From: PALSA-1336 sp038203095
GTDB taxonomy: Bacteria > Patescibacteriota > Doudnabacteria > UBA920
DNA length: 36,000 nt
Assembly: GCA_038203095.1 (NCBI GenBank)
Contig: JBBREH010000012.1
Location: forward strand, 1-36,000
Direction of reading: 5' to 3'
Shown: positions 1 through 5,945 of the stretch, piece after piece
Numbering within the stretch: the stretch's first letter is position 1
Layout of the letters: every line of letters starts with the position of its first letter
Position numbers and translations under genes: made by a program
Notes under the pieces: generated by a model
Told to the model about the DNA's origin: nothing
Databases searched by the model: none
Seen by the model: the letters and a program-made list of their open reading frames with translations, nothing else

Positions 1-64
1 TCTGAAGCTTCCATTCCTTTTCGTGTGTCTAGACTTACATTTCGGGCATTTTTTTAAAAGCCAT
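1..64 (-). CDS. transposase N-terminal fragment (zinc ribbon), partial and frame-broken
   Basis: Reading the minus strand from 66 down to 1 gives ...KKCPKCKSRHTKRNGSFR, a CxxC zinc-ribbon beginning of the kind at the N-terminus of IS1/IS1595-type transposases. The only nearby start, ATG at 64-62, is one frame off: it reads MAFKKMPEM and then stops. The two frames meet in a run of seven A; with six A the ATG would read straight into the CPKC frame. The family assignment rests on about 18 residues and is tentative. The gene continues beyond position 1. Confidence 0.5.
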
Positions 65-140
65 AATAATTATTGTTAATAATTTACCTTCATTATGGCA
101 GAAAGCCTGAATTTTAGCCTCACGAATTTACCATTAACTC
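1..140 (-). mobile_element. 5' end of an insertion sequence, left copy, running off the window edge
   Basis: Positions 7-140 are the exact reverse complement of 35867-36000. Read on the minus strand the segment begins GAGTTAATGGTAAATTCG, continues through about 75 non-coding bases, and enters a reading frame with a CPKC zinc-ribbon start. The identity stops abruptly at 140/141, which marks the approximate IS boundary. The other IS end, target duplication and most of the transposase lie outside the window. Two identical outward-facing copies at the two ends of a stretch of core genes fit an assembly that broke inside a multi-copy IS. This is inference; only the identity is seen directly. Confidence 0.75.
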
Positions 141-164
141 GAGTTTTTAGAGAATTCTAACCCT

Positions 165-251
165 GTTTAAATGCCTGCTCGGTTTTTTGACCCCGTACCA
201 GTCGTCGGTTGCACTCCTCCGGTGCAGGGCACTTTTTGTTTTCACAAAAAG
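165..251. other. GC-rich structured segment downstream of the tRNA gene
   Basis: This stretch stands out in base composition from its AT-rich surroundings. It contains a 10-bp perfect hairpin, CACTTTTTGT at 230-239 with ACAAAAAGTG at 244-253, whose right arm reaches into the CCA of the tRNA on the minus strand. It also has a short stem TGCAC 210-214 with GTGCA 222-226. No T-run follows on the minus strand, so it is not a standard terminator. It may be a tRNA 3' processing or stability structure, or an unknown RNA. No coding frame is convincing. Confidence 0.35.
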
Positions 252-328
252 TGGTGGGCGTGCTAGGATTCGAACCTAGGACCCTCAAGGTATAAGCTTG
301 ATGCTCTAACCAGCTGAGCTACACGCCC
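252..328 (-). tRNA. tRNA-Ile with anticodon UAU
   Basis: The minus strand folds as a complete cloverleaf: acceptor GGGCGTG/CACGCCC, D-stem GCTC/GAGC, anticodon stem TCAAG/CTTGA, loop CTTATAC, variable GGGTC, T-stem CTAGG/CCTAG with loop TTCGAAT, discriminator A and an encoded CCA. Loop positions 34-36 are UAU, which reads AUA. Most bacteria read AUA with a CAU tRNA whose C34 is changed to lysidine by TilS; a genuine UAU tRNA is uncommon. Confidence 0.93.
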
Positions 329-358
329 TAATTTACTACAGAAACCTTAACTTAAGCT

Positions 359-387
359 ATTATAATTTAAAGTTGTTAAACTATCAA
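359..387 (-). promoter_or_regulatory. sigma70-type promoter of the tRNA-Ile gene
   Basis: On the minus strand there is -35 TTGATA (387-382), a 17-base spacer and -10 TATAAT (364-359). Transcription would start near 352, about 24 bases before the mature tRNA 5' end at 328. Spacing and hexamers match the consensus well. Confidence 0.75.
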
Positions 388-459
388 CCGTTCTGCTAAA
401 CTAGCCTTGTAGCAAATTAATTTTTTAGGCCAAAATTTGATATTTTAGCCAAAATCGAA

Positions 460-550
460 GTTAAAAAATTTTGATGTTTAACTTCAGTTAAGCGGATAAA
501 TTTTTAACGAGAGTTTGGCAAAAGAGCAATTTTTGGACAAAAATTAATTT
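460..550 (+). repeat. leader repeat copy A (about 90 bp)
   Basis: A segment centred on TTTTGATGTTTAAC and AGTTAAGCGGA recurs at 3005-3093 with roughly three quarters identity and the same orientation. Each copy lies just upstream of a plus-strand gene. It is AT-rich and contains a short inverted pair (GTTAAA / GTTTAAC). It could be a mobile intergenic repeat or a shared leader; nothing in it is coding. Confidence 0.55.
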
Positions 551-570
551 ACTATAAGGCTACTACGTTT

Positions 571-1314
571 ATGCAATTTATTCCGATTAAAACCCGCGCG
601 CTTTTGGCGCCTAGGGATGACATTTTTGAAGTTTTTGAACAAAGCCTGCCCAAGCTCAAAGAAGGCGATGTTTTATTTATTGCCTCCAAAGTGCTGGCTA
701 TTCATCAAGGACGATGTATCAAGATCGAGGAGGCCGATAAATCGGCACGCTACAAGCAGAAGCATCAATTGATTAACAAAGAGGCGGATTTTAATATGCC
801 GGGAAATATGGTGGCCGGTTCGGAAATTATTTTAACCATTAAAGACCACACGCTCATTCCCTCTGCCGGCATAGACAAAAGCAACGGCAGCGGTTACTAT
901 ATTTTGTGGCCAAAAAACACCAACGCGCTCTGCAAAGAAATCTGCCAAAAATTAAAGAGGAAATACAAAATAAAAAAACTGGCCGTGGTCGCTACAGACA
1001 GCCATACCACGCCGCTTAGATGGGGGACAACTGGCATCTCGATTGGCTTTTATGGGTTCAATCCGCTTAAAGACTACCGCGGTCAAAAAGACATTTTTGG
1101 CATTAAATTAAAATATACCCAAAGCAATATAGTGGACGGGCTAAGCGCCATGGCCGTTCTGCTAATGGGCGAAGGCAACGAACAAACCCCTCTGGTAATT
1201 TTAAGAGGCGCGCCGTTTATTAAGTTTACCGACAAGAATCTTTATAAAAAATTTGTGATTGACCCAAAAAAAGATTTGTACGCGCCCCTGCTTAAGCTGT
1301 TTCGGAAACGCTGA
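571..1314 (+). CDS. CofE-like gamma-glutamyl ligase family protein
   Basis: The 247-residue product covers the F420-0:L-glutamate ligase (CofE) fold. Visible family landmarks are EGDVLFIASKV (31-41), the nucleotide/metal region SAGIDKSN (98-105), ATDSHTTPLRWGTTGISIG (141-159), and the closing VDGLSAMAVLLMGEGNEQTP segment with the LRG motif. CofE adds glutamates to coenzyme F420-0 with GTP. No other F420 biosynthesis gene is in the window, so the substrate here may be a different acidic acceptor; family is confident, reaction is not. The start is ATG 571, 20 bases after a weak TATAAG. Its 3' end overlaps the convergent transporter gene by 23 bases. Confidence 0.8.
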   Translation: MQFIPIKTRALLAPRDDIFEVFEQSLPKLKEGDVLFIASKVLAIHQGRCIKIEEADKSARYKQKHQLINKEADFNMPGNMVAGSEIILTIKDHTLIPSAGIDKSNGSGYYILWPKNTNALCKEICQKLKRKYKIKKLAVVATDSHTTPLRWGTTGISIGFYGFNPLKDYRGQKDIFGIKLKYTQSNIVDGLSAMAVLLMGEGNEQTPLVILRGAPFIKFTDKNLYKKFVIDPKKDLYAPLLKLFRKR

Positions 1315-2056
1315 TTTTATCAACCTTAAACTTAAACGGTGTAAAGTTAGTGTTGTAATCGTAAACATCTATGTCTTCGCTCTTTTTAAGCTTATTGATA
1401 ATATAATAAGTAAGCGGGGTAGCAACGGTTTCATAAGCTACCTTAAGCACATATTGGGTAAATGCAATTTGTAAAATTAGTCCGTTGGGGATACGGCCAA
1501 AGTAGGCAATACCAATAAACAAGAAGGAGTCCACCAACTGACCGGCTACGGTTGAACCAATAGTGCGAGTCCACAAATATTTTCCTTTGGTAAAAACTTT
1601 CATTTTTGCCAAAATAAAATCGTTAACAAAACCTCCGGACCAATAGGCCAAAATACTGGCAAAAGTAATTCTGGGCACAAAGCCGAGAATTGTATTATAG
1701 GCTTCCTGATTATGCCAAGAAGGAGACGAAGGCAAACTGCCTACGACAATAAAAACCAATGACTGCAAAATTATCGCGCCAAAACCCATCCATAAAACTC
1801 TTCTAGCTCGGGCATAACCGTAAACTTCGGTTAGTATATCGCTAAAAATGTACATTATTGGAAACAAAATTATGGCTCCTGCAGTCACAATGGAACCAAA
1901 ATGCACCAGCTTGGTTGAGGTGACCTCTGAAATTAAATACACCGCAATAAACAAACCCGTAAACAAATCGTAATACTTAGGCTCTCGGCCTTCAAACTTG
2001 TCCTGTCCCGCAGAGCGGGATCCGGCTCCGCCGGACATTATTTCACTCATATACAT
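1292..2056 (-). CDS. queuosine precursor transporter, YhhQ/Vut_1 family
   Basis: A 254-residue multi-pass membrane protein of the YhhQ family, which takes up queuine precursors (preQ0/preQ1) for tRNA modification. Conserved features seen are the ISEVTSTKL segment, the helix with IFSDILTEVYG around residue 75, GGFVNDFILAKMK, the TRTIGSTVAGQLVDSFLF motif, and a last helix before a charged tail. The first 20 or so residues (MSGGAGSRSAGQDK) come from a GC-rich palindromic repeat and are not typical of the family, so the N-terminus looks extended by an insertion. Possible starts are ATG 2056, 2050 or 2038. An extended -10 (TGCTATAAT, ending 2083) lies 27 bases upstream on this strand. It diverges from the reductase gene at 2093. 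Confidence 0.85.
   Translation of the reverse strand: MYMSEIMSGGAGSRSAGQDKFEGREPKYYDLFTGLFIAVYLISEVTSTKLVHFGSIVTAGAIILFPIMYIFSDILTEVYGYARARRVLWMGFGAIILQSLVFIVVGSLPSSPSWHNQEAYNTILGFVPRITFASILAYWSGGFVNDFILAKMKVFTKGKYLWTRTIGSTVAGQLVDSFLFIGIAYFGRIPNGLILQIAFTQYVLKVAYETVATPLTYYIINKLKKSEDIDVYDYNTNFTPFKFKVDKISVSETA
1999..2037. repeat. GC-rich palindromic element, two adjacent hairpins
   Basis: TCCCGC-AGA-GCGGGA (2006-2020) is followed directly by TCCGGC-TCC-GCCGGA (2021-2035), enclosed by TGTCC/GGACA. The first hairpin is nearly the same as the first hairpin of the element at 5791-5919. It sits inside the 5' coding end of the queuosine-precursor transporter gene. Confidence 0.7.
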
Positions 2057-2092
2057 TATATATTTAATAATTTAGATAGCTTATTATAGCAT

Positions 2093-2695
2093 ATGATTAA
2101 GCCTAAATATATTGCCATTGCGGCCGTAACAATTGACGGAAAAATTGCCAAAGGCCCAAACCATATATCGGACTGGACGAGCAAAGAGGACAAAATTTTT
2201 ATGCGCGCGCTTTTGGATAAATGTGACGTGGTGGTTGTTGGCAACAATACATATAAAACTGCAATAAAACCTTTGAGCAAAAGAAATTGTATTGTTTTCA
2301 CATCAAAGGTTCCAAGTGTGCCCTTCTCCCCTGGCGAGGGGAGATGTCCCGAGTGCATCCGAGGGACAGAGGGGTCGAAACCAAGACATTGCCATGCTGT
2401 TAGCAACCTTCTTTATATTAACCCGGCCAAATCTAATTTTAAAAAACTGATAAAAACTTTGAACTACAAAAACATCGCCATCTTAGGCGGCGCACAAACT
2501 TACAGCTGGTTTTTGGAAAATAATTTATTGGATGAACTTTATTTAACCATTGAGCCGGTTGTTTTTGGGGAAGGGATAAATTTGTTTTCCTCTAATAAAA
2601 TGTTTAATAATAAATTTATATTACGCTCTGTAAAAAAACTTAACCAAAAGGGCAGTCTATTACTACATTATTTTAGTCTTGCAAAAAAAAATTAG
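2093..2695 (+). CDS. RibD C-terminal / dihydrofolate-reductase-fold protein
   Basis: The 200-residue product has the NADPH-dependent reductase fold shared by RibD and DHFR: IAAVTIDGKIA near the start, the SDWTSKEDKIF loop, VVVGNNTY (about 48-55), ILGGAQTYSWFLENNLLDELYLT after residue 125 and EPVVFGEGINLF near the end. It may reduce a pteridine- or riboflavin-pathway intermediate, but the substrate cannot be read from sequence. Residues about 73-98 (PFSPGEGRCPECIRGTEG and flanks) are encoded by a palindromic repeat at 2321-2374 that keeps the frame, a family-atypical insertion. It starts at ATG 2093, 36 bases from the divergent transporter start. No Shine-Dalgarno is visible. Confidence 0.8.
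   Translation: MIKPKYIAIAAVTIDGKIAKGPNHISDWTSKEDKIFMRALLDKCDVVVVGNNTYKTAIKPLSKRNCIVFTSKVPSVPFSPGEGRCPECIRGTEGSKPRHCHAVSNLLYINPAKSNFKKLIKTLNYKNIAILGGAQTYSWFLENNLLDELYLTIEPVVFGEGINLFSSNKMFNNKFILRSVKKLNQKGSLLLHYFSLAKKN
2321..2374. repeat. three-way-junction palindromic element inside the reductase gene
   Basis: Hairpin A is TCTCCCCT-GGCG-AGGGGAGA (2325-2344). Hairpin B is TGTCCC ... GGGACA (2345-2368). Both are enclosed by CCCT (2321) and AGGG (2370). The clover-like layout and GC content are typical of intergenic palindromic repeats, yet the reading frame of the reductase runs through it without a stop. Confidence 0.7.
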
Positions 2696-2707
2696 GTGTG
2701 CTATAAT
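2679..2707 (+). promoter_or_regulatory. promoter for the candidate RNA
   Basis: -35 TTGCAA (2679-2684), a 17-base spacer and -10 TATAAT (2702-2707) with an upstream TGTGC extension. It overlaps the last codons of the reductase gene and would start transcription near 2714. Confidence 0.65.
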
Positions 2708-2713
2708 GAATAT

Positions 2714-2925
2714 AGAAAAGTTAGTTCTTCATCAGAAGAAACCAAAATAAAAACCAATTAAATAGGTTTTACCTTATCTGCAGGTTGCAGATTTATATTG
2801 CCTCTATTTTTCAGGCAATGGGCCGCAAGTTTACTCTTCCGGCTTACAAAAGCTTCTTTTGACTTTTCCAGATTAACCCCTTTGCCAACATAGCCCGACG
2901 GCTAGGCAATAAGGGGTTTTTCTTT
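2714..2925 (+). ncRNA. candidate structured non-coding RNA, about 210 nt, family unknown
   Basis: Between promoter and terminator lie six small perfect stems in series: TTCTTC/GAAGAA (2725-2740), AAAACC/GGTTTT (2750-2770), ATCTGCA/TGCAGAT (2776-2792), ATTGCCT/AGGCAAT (2797-2819), GCCG/CGGC (2822-2843) and AAAAG/CTTTT (2848-2860). GAAAAGT (2715-2721) with ACTTTTC (2862-2868) closes them into one multi-branched domain. No convincing ORF is present. It does not show the hallmarks of tmRNA, RNase P RNA or SRP RNA. A 6S-like role or a leader for the gene at 3146 is possible, but a terminator separates them. Confidence 0.55.
2875..2925 (+). terminator. rho-independent terminator of the candidate RNA
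   Basis: AACCCCTT (2875-2882) pairs with AAGGGGTT (2911-2918), continued by TTGCC/GGCAA and an apical AGCC-CGAC-GGCT, followed by TTTTTCTTTTTG. Long stem and T-tract are strong. Confidence 0.85.
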
Positions 2926-3004
2926 TTGTTAATTTTTTGCTAAAATAGACTTGTTGCTTAATAACTTTTTTGATTCAAAATCTGGTATTCCAGACAAAAC
3001 CGAT

Positions 3005-3093
3005 GTTTAAAATTTTGATGTTTAACCTAAGTTAAGCGGAAAAATTTTAAACAAGGTTTTGACGAAATAACGAATTTTGGGCGAAAAATTATT
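3005..3093 (+). repeat. leader repeat copy B (about 90 bp)
   Basis: Second copy of the segment at 460-550, sharing TTTTGATGTTTAAC and AGTTAAGCGGA and, more loosely, the following A/T-rich half. It ends about 50 bases before the ATG at 3146. Confidence 0.55.
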
Positions 3094-3145
3094 AAACGAC
3101 AAGTCTATTAAACCGGCAAACAAAAAATTAACTTATTTAAAATTT

Positions 3146-3424
3146 ATGGATCAGGATGATATAAAGAGTTTATTTGAAGATAAATACCAAAAACTCTTAA
3201 GGATTAAGTACGATGAATATAATGAGACTGGGCCTCAAAATGAGACCGAGGCTTATGCCAGATTGCAAGAAATTGACGATGAACTACAGGCCTCTTACGA
3301 CCAGTGGTACGAGGCCGAAGGCGACATTAAAAACGAGCTAGAAGAACAGCGTGAAAAACTAAAAGCGGAGTATGACTTTATTGAAGCCGCCTATGGTTTG
3401 GAAGCGCCGGACAAGAACTGGTAG
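3146..3424 (+). CDS. small acidic, probably coiled-coil protein of unknown function
   Basis: The frame encodes 92 residues from ATG 3146: a run of charged heptad-like helix with many E, D, K and Y (EIDDELQASYDQWYEAEGD) ending in PDKNW. No enzyme motif, signal peptide or membrane segment is visible. The frame stays open upstream to a TTG at 3077, but that part overlaps the repeat at 3005-3093, so ATG 3146 is preferred. It is unrecognised. It sits alone between the candidate RNA and rsmI. Confidence 0.6.
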   Translation: MDQDDIKSLFEDKYQKLLRIKYDEYNETGPQNETEAYARLQEIDDELQASYDQWYEAEGDIKNELEEQREKLKAEYDFIEAAYGLEAPDKNW

Positions 3425-3512
3425 TTTCTACTAAATACTAAATCGTACGAAAAGTACGAAACCTGTATTCTTAGATTTAGTATTTTCAGTAGCTTTTCGT
3501 ATTTAGTAGAAA
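3425..3512. repeat. nested-hairpin element before rsmI
   Basis: TTTCTACTAAATAC (3425-3438) pairs perfectly over 14 bp with 3499-3512. Inside it TACTAAATC (3436-3444) pairs with GATTTAGTA (3474-3482) and CGTAC-GAAAA-GTACG (3444-3458) forms the tip. A relative with the same outer sequence lies at 32472-32565. Both end a few bases before a start codon. Confidence 0.7.
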
Positions 3513-3519
3513 ACTTTTT

Positions 3520-4185
3520 ATGCTATATATAGTTGCAACCCCGATCGGTAATTTAAAAGACATTACTCTTAGAGCTATTGACACTTTAAAAAGTTGCGGG
3601 TTTATTTTGGCTGAAAATCCGCTTTACACCAAACGGCTTTTGGAAAATATTGGCGCGTGGCCCAAGGAAATGGTCCAGTTTGCCGAACACAACGAACAAC
3701 AAATTTTAAAAGACGTAGCTAGACGTTTGAACAAAGAGGACGGATGTTTGGTAACCGATGCCGGCACACCGGGTATCTCCGATCCTGGTTTTAGGTTAGT
3801 ACGGGAGTGCGTTAAAGAAAATGTTTCCGTGGTACCCATTCCCGGGGCCAATGCGGCGGTTACGGCTTTGTCGGCCAGTGGACTGCCAACAGACAGATTT
3901 TTATTTTTAGGCTTTCTCCAAAAAACCGCGGCCAAGACTGTAGAAGCTTTGCAGGCCGCCAGTGACAGCGAGGCGACGGCAGTTTTCTATGAATCGCCGG
4001 AGCGTATAATAAAAACTTTAAGCTTTGTGGGCAATGCTTTTCCTGCGTCGCAAGTCGTAATTGCCAGAGAGCTAACCAAAATTCACGAAGAATTTATTCG
4101 CGGCACCCCAATGCAGGTTATTGGCGCATTAAAAGACAGACAGAGCGTGAAAGGGGAATTCACTGTGCTAATATCGTTTAAATAA
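3520..4185 (+). CDS. rsmI: 16S rRNA (cytidine1402-2'-O)-methyltransferase RsmI
   Basis: Tetrapyrrole-methylase-fold enzyme that uses SAM to 2'-O-methylate C1402 in the decoding centre of 16S rRNA. The sequence shows the N-terminal YIVATPIGNLKDITLRA, the SAM-site DAGTPGISDPG (about 85-95), VPIPGANAAVTALSASGLP, and the ESPERI and ARELTKIHEE signatures. Length (221) is slightly short because the C-terminal extension of the Escherichia coli enzyme is missing, as is common. The usual AEDTR motif is altered to AENPLYT. It starts at ATG 3520, eight bases after a nested-hairpin repeat, with no Shine-Dalgarno. Confidence 0.95.
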   Translation: MLYIVATPIGNLKDITLRAIDTLKSCGFILAENPLYTKRLLENIGAWPKEMVQFAEHNEQQILKDVARRLNKEDGCLVTDAGTPGISDPGFRLVRECVKENVSVVPIPGANAAVTALSASGLPTDRFLFLGFLQKTAAKTVEALQAASDSEATAVFYESPERIIKTLSFVGNAFPASQVVIARELTKIHEEFIRGTPMQVIGALKDRQSVKGEFTVLISFK

Positions 4186-4220
4186 ATTGACAAGATTGAT
4201 CGAGAATTTAAAAAATCACT

Positions 4221-5054
4221 ATGATTAACCAAAGGGAGCGCCTGAGTGAAATTGAAAGAGAAGAGCGTAAAAAAGTCTGGGCTGGGGCTGCTGAATATTG
4301 GCGAAAAGATGCTACTGATATTCTGAATTTATCTAGACCCAAAACAATTGTTGCCGTTGTTTCTCCACACGGAACCGGAAAATCAAGACTGCTAATTCCA
4401 AATATACTAGCGCAAGGCAATAGAGATGGTTACAATTTTCAAAGAGGTGAATTTTTAGGAGAAGAAAGCTCTGAAGCTGTAAAAGCTGTTTTGGCTGAAT
4501 TATTTCCTCGAGGCTCCGAACAAAGACTACTTATAATTGATGAGGCAGGTGACTTTACAAACAATATCGAAGGCAGGGATGCTGCAGTATCGCAAGCCAG
4601 CCAGGATAAGATAAATTTAATCTTAATTGCTGCTGCGGCAAATTCTGATTACAGAAAAAATTTGGTTTCAGCTTGGGAAAAATCAGCAAATTTAAACGAT
4701 TCAAAAATAGTTGTGCATGAAATGTTGCAAAAAACTCTGCCGGAAAATTTGATTGAAACTTACTTAAACAATATTAATGCTAATAAAGATTTAATAGAGT
4801 TTTATAAAAATCCAGAAAATATTTCGCTTCTAACTCCTTATTTATTTGGATTTTTAGAATATAATCCTCCCCGAACAATTAATGATTTACGTAACCAGTT
4901 TATAGAAAATAATAATTATTTACATATTGCCGGAACGGCCAGGGCAGGCCTTTCAAAATCAAATCTAAAAAAGCTTTTTAAAAATTTAGGCATTTTTGAC
5001 AAACTAACAAATGAGCAAATTGCTCGTTTTGAAAAGACCTTTGATTTTAATTAG
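4221..5054 (+). CDS. orphan P-loop ATPase of unknown function
   Basis: The 277-residue product carries a Walker A motif SPHGTGKS (48-55) after the strand KTIVAVV, a Walker B strand LLIIDEAGD (103-111) and a later hydrophobic strand NLILIAAAANS (132-142) at the sensor-1 position. The C-terminal 130 residues are helical and charged and resemble no family I recognise. The general layout is AAA/STAND-like. There is no partner effector gene; neighbours are rsmI and yebC. Codon use is more A/T-rich than the flanking housekeeping genes, which could reflect acquisition. Start ATG 4221 is preferred as the first in-frame methionine after a stop-rich gap. Confidence 0.65.
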   Translation: MINQRERLSEIEREERKKVWAGAAEYWRKDATDILNLSRPKTIVAVVSPHGTGKSRLLIPNILAQGNRDGYNFQRGEFLGEESSEAVKAVLAELFPRGSEQRLLIIDEAGDFTNNIEGRDAAVSQASQDKINLILIAAAANSDYRKNLVSAWEKSANLNDSKIVVHEMLQKTLPENLIETYLNNINANKDLIEFYKNPENISLLTPYLFGFLEYNPPRTINDLRNQFIENNNYLHIAGTARAGLSKSNLKKLFKNLGIFDKLTNEQIARFEKTFDFN

Positions 5055-5071
5055 ATATAAGCAAATTACCC

Positions 5072-5779
5072 ATGTCCGGACACAGCAAATGGTCACAAAT
5101 TAAACGTACTAAGGGCGTCCTGGATCAAAAAAGGGGATTGCTGTTTTCTAAGCTGGGTAAAAAAATATCAATTGCGGCTAAAGAAGGCGGCGGCAGCGAT
5201 TCCAACACCAACTTCCGCTTAAAATCCGCTATTGAATACGCCAAAGCCCAGGGAATGCCCAATGACAATATCCAAAGGGCAGTAAGTGGCGCAGCGAGTG
5301 GAACATCGAAAGAGGTAATTTATGAAGGCTATGGACCATTTGGCACTGCTTTTTTAGTGGAGGCAATAACCGACAATTCCAACCGCACCTTTAATAACAT
5401 TCGCAAAATATTTAATGAACATAATGGCGGCATTGGCGCGCAGGGTAGTGTAGCTTGGCAGTTTGGCACTAAAGGGCAGATTTTAGTAGAACGCGATGTC
5501 AACCTCGATAATTTAGAATTGGCGGCAATTGATGCCGGTGCCCAAGACGTAAGAGAGTCCAGTGAAGGCTTGGAAGTCTACACCACTGTGCAAACATTGC
5601 AAAAAATAAAAGATGCGCTAACTAAAGCCGGAGCCAAAATTGCCCAAGCCGACATTATAAAAGAATCATCTCAAGGCACAGACCTAACCGAAGAACAAAA
5701 GCCCAAAGTGGATGCGCTGTTTGCTGCCTTAGAAAATGACGAGGATGTAATTGCGGTGCATACATCGGCAAATCTTTAA
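5072..5779 (+). CDS. yebC: YebC/PmpR (TACO1) family protein
   Basis: Near full-length (235 residues) member of the YebC family, shown in other organisms to act on translation of difficult (for example proline-rich) stretches or as a DNA-binding regulator. The diagnostic start SGHSKWSQIKRTKG, the NxNxRLKSAIEYAKAQGMPNDNI segment, YEGYGPFGTAFLVEAITDN and the HNGGIGAQGSVAWQF core are all present. It is followed by ruvC, a common bacterial pairing, but a 129-base palindromic cluster separates the two here. Confidence 0.95.
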   Translation: MSGHSKWSQIKRTKGVLDQKRGLLFSKLGKKISIAAKEGGGSDSNTNFRLKSAIEYAKAQGMPNDNIQRAVSGAASGTSKEVIYEGYGPFGTAFLVEAITDNSNRTFNNIRKIFNEHNGGIGAQGSVAWQFGTKGQILVERDVNLDNLELAAIDAGAQDVRESSEGLEVYTTVQTLQKIKDALTKAGAKIAQADIIKESSQGTDLTEEQKPKVDALFAALENDEDVIAVHTSANL

Positions 5780-5790
5780 TATTTACAATA

Positions 5791-5919
5791 CCACCCCGTC
5801 CCGCCAAAGCGGGACACCCCTCCTACATTAGGAGGGAATGCTCCGCATTTGTGCTTGGATACTCTGCGGAGCTCTCCTCCTGGAACAGGAGGAGTACCCA
5901 GCGAAGCTGGGGGAGGTGG
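5791..5919. repeat. five-hairpin GC-rich palindromic cluster between yebC and ruvC
   Basis: Five consecutive stem-loops: GTCCCGC-CAAA-GCGGGAC (5798-5815), CCCTCCTA-CAT-TAGGAGGG (5818-5836), GCTCCGCA/TGCGGAGC (5840-5872), CTCCTCCT-GGAAC-AGGAGGAG (5874-5894) and CCCAGC-GAA-GCTGGG (5897-5911). The outer CCACC (5791-5795) and GGTGG (5915-5919) can close them into one junction. An open frame crosses it into ruvC, but nothing in it looks like protein. It resembles intergenic palindromic repeats and shares its first hairpin with 1999-2037. Confidence 0.8.
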
Positions 5920-5945
5920 TAGGTTCTAAAGATGGTTTTAATTTT

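Noticed and set aside
2056..2406. 116-codon minus-strand frame opposite the reductase gene
   Set aside because: Shadow of the reductase coding strand and of the palindromic element.
2714..2925. tmRNA or RNase P RNA
   Set aside because: No tRNA-like ends, no tag ORF, and none of the universally conserved RNase P core bases.
5838..5945. 36-codon N-terminal extension of RuvC
   Set aside because: It is encoded by the five-hairpin palindromic cluster and RuvC normally starts at MTILGIDPG.
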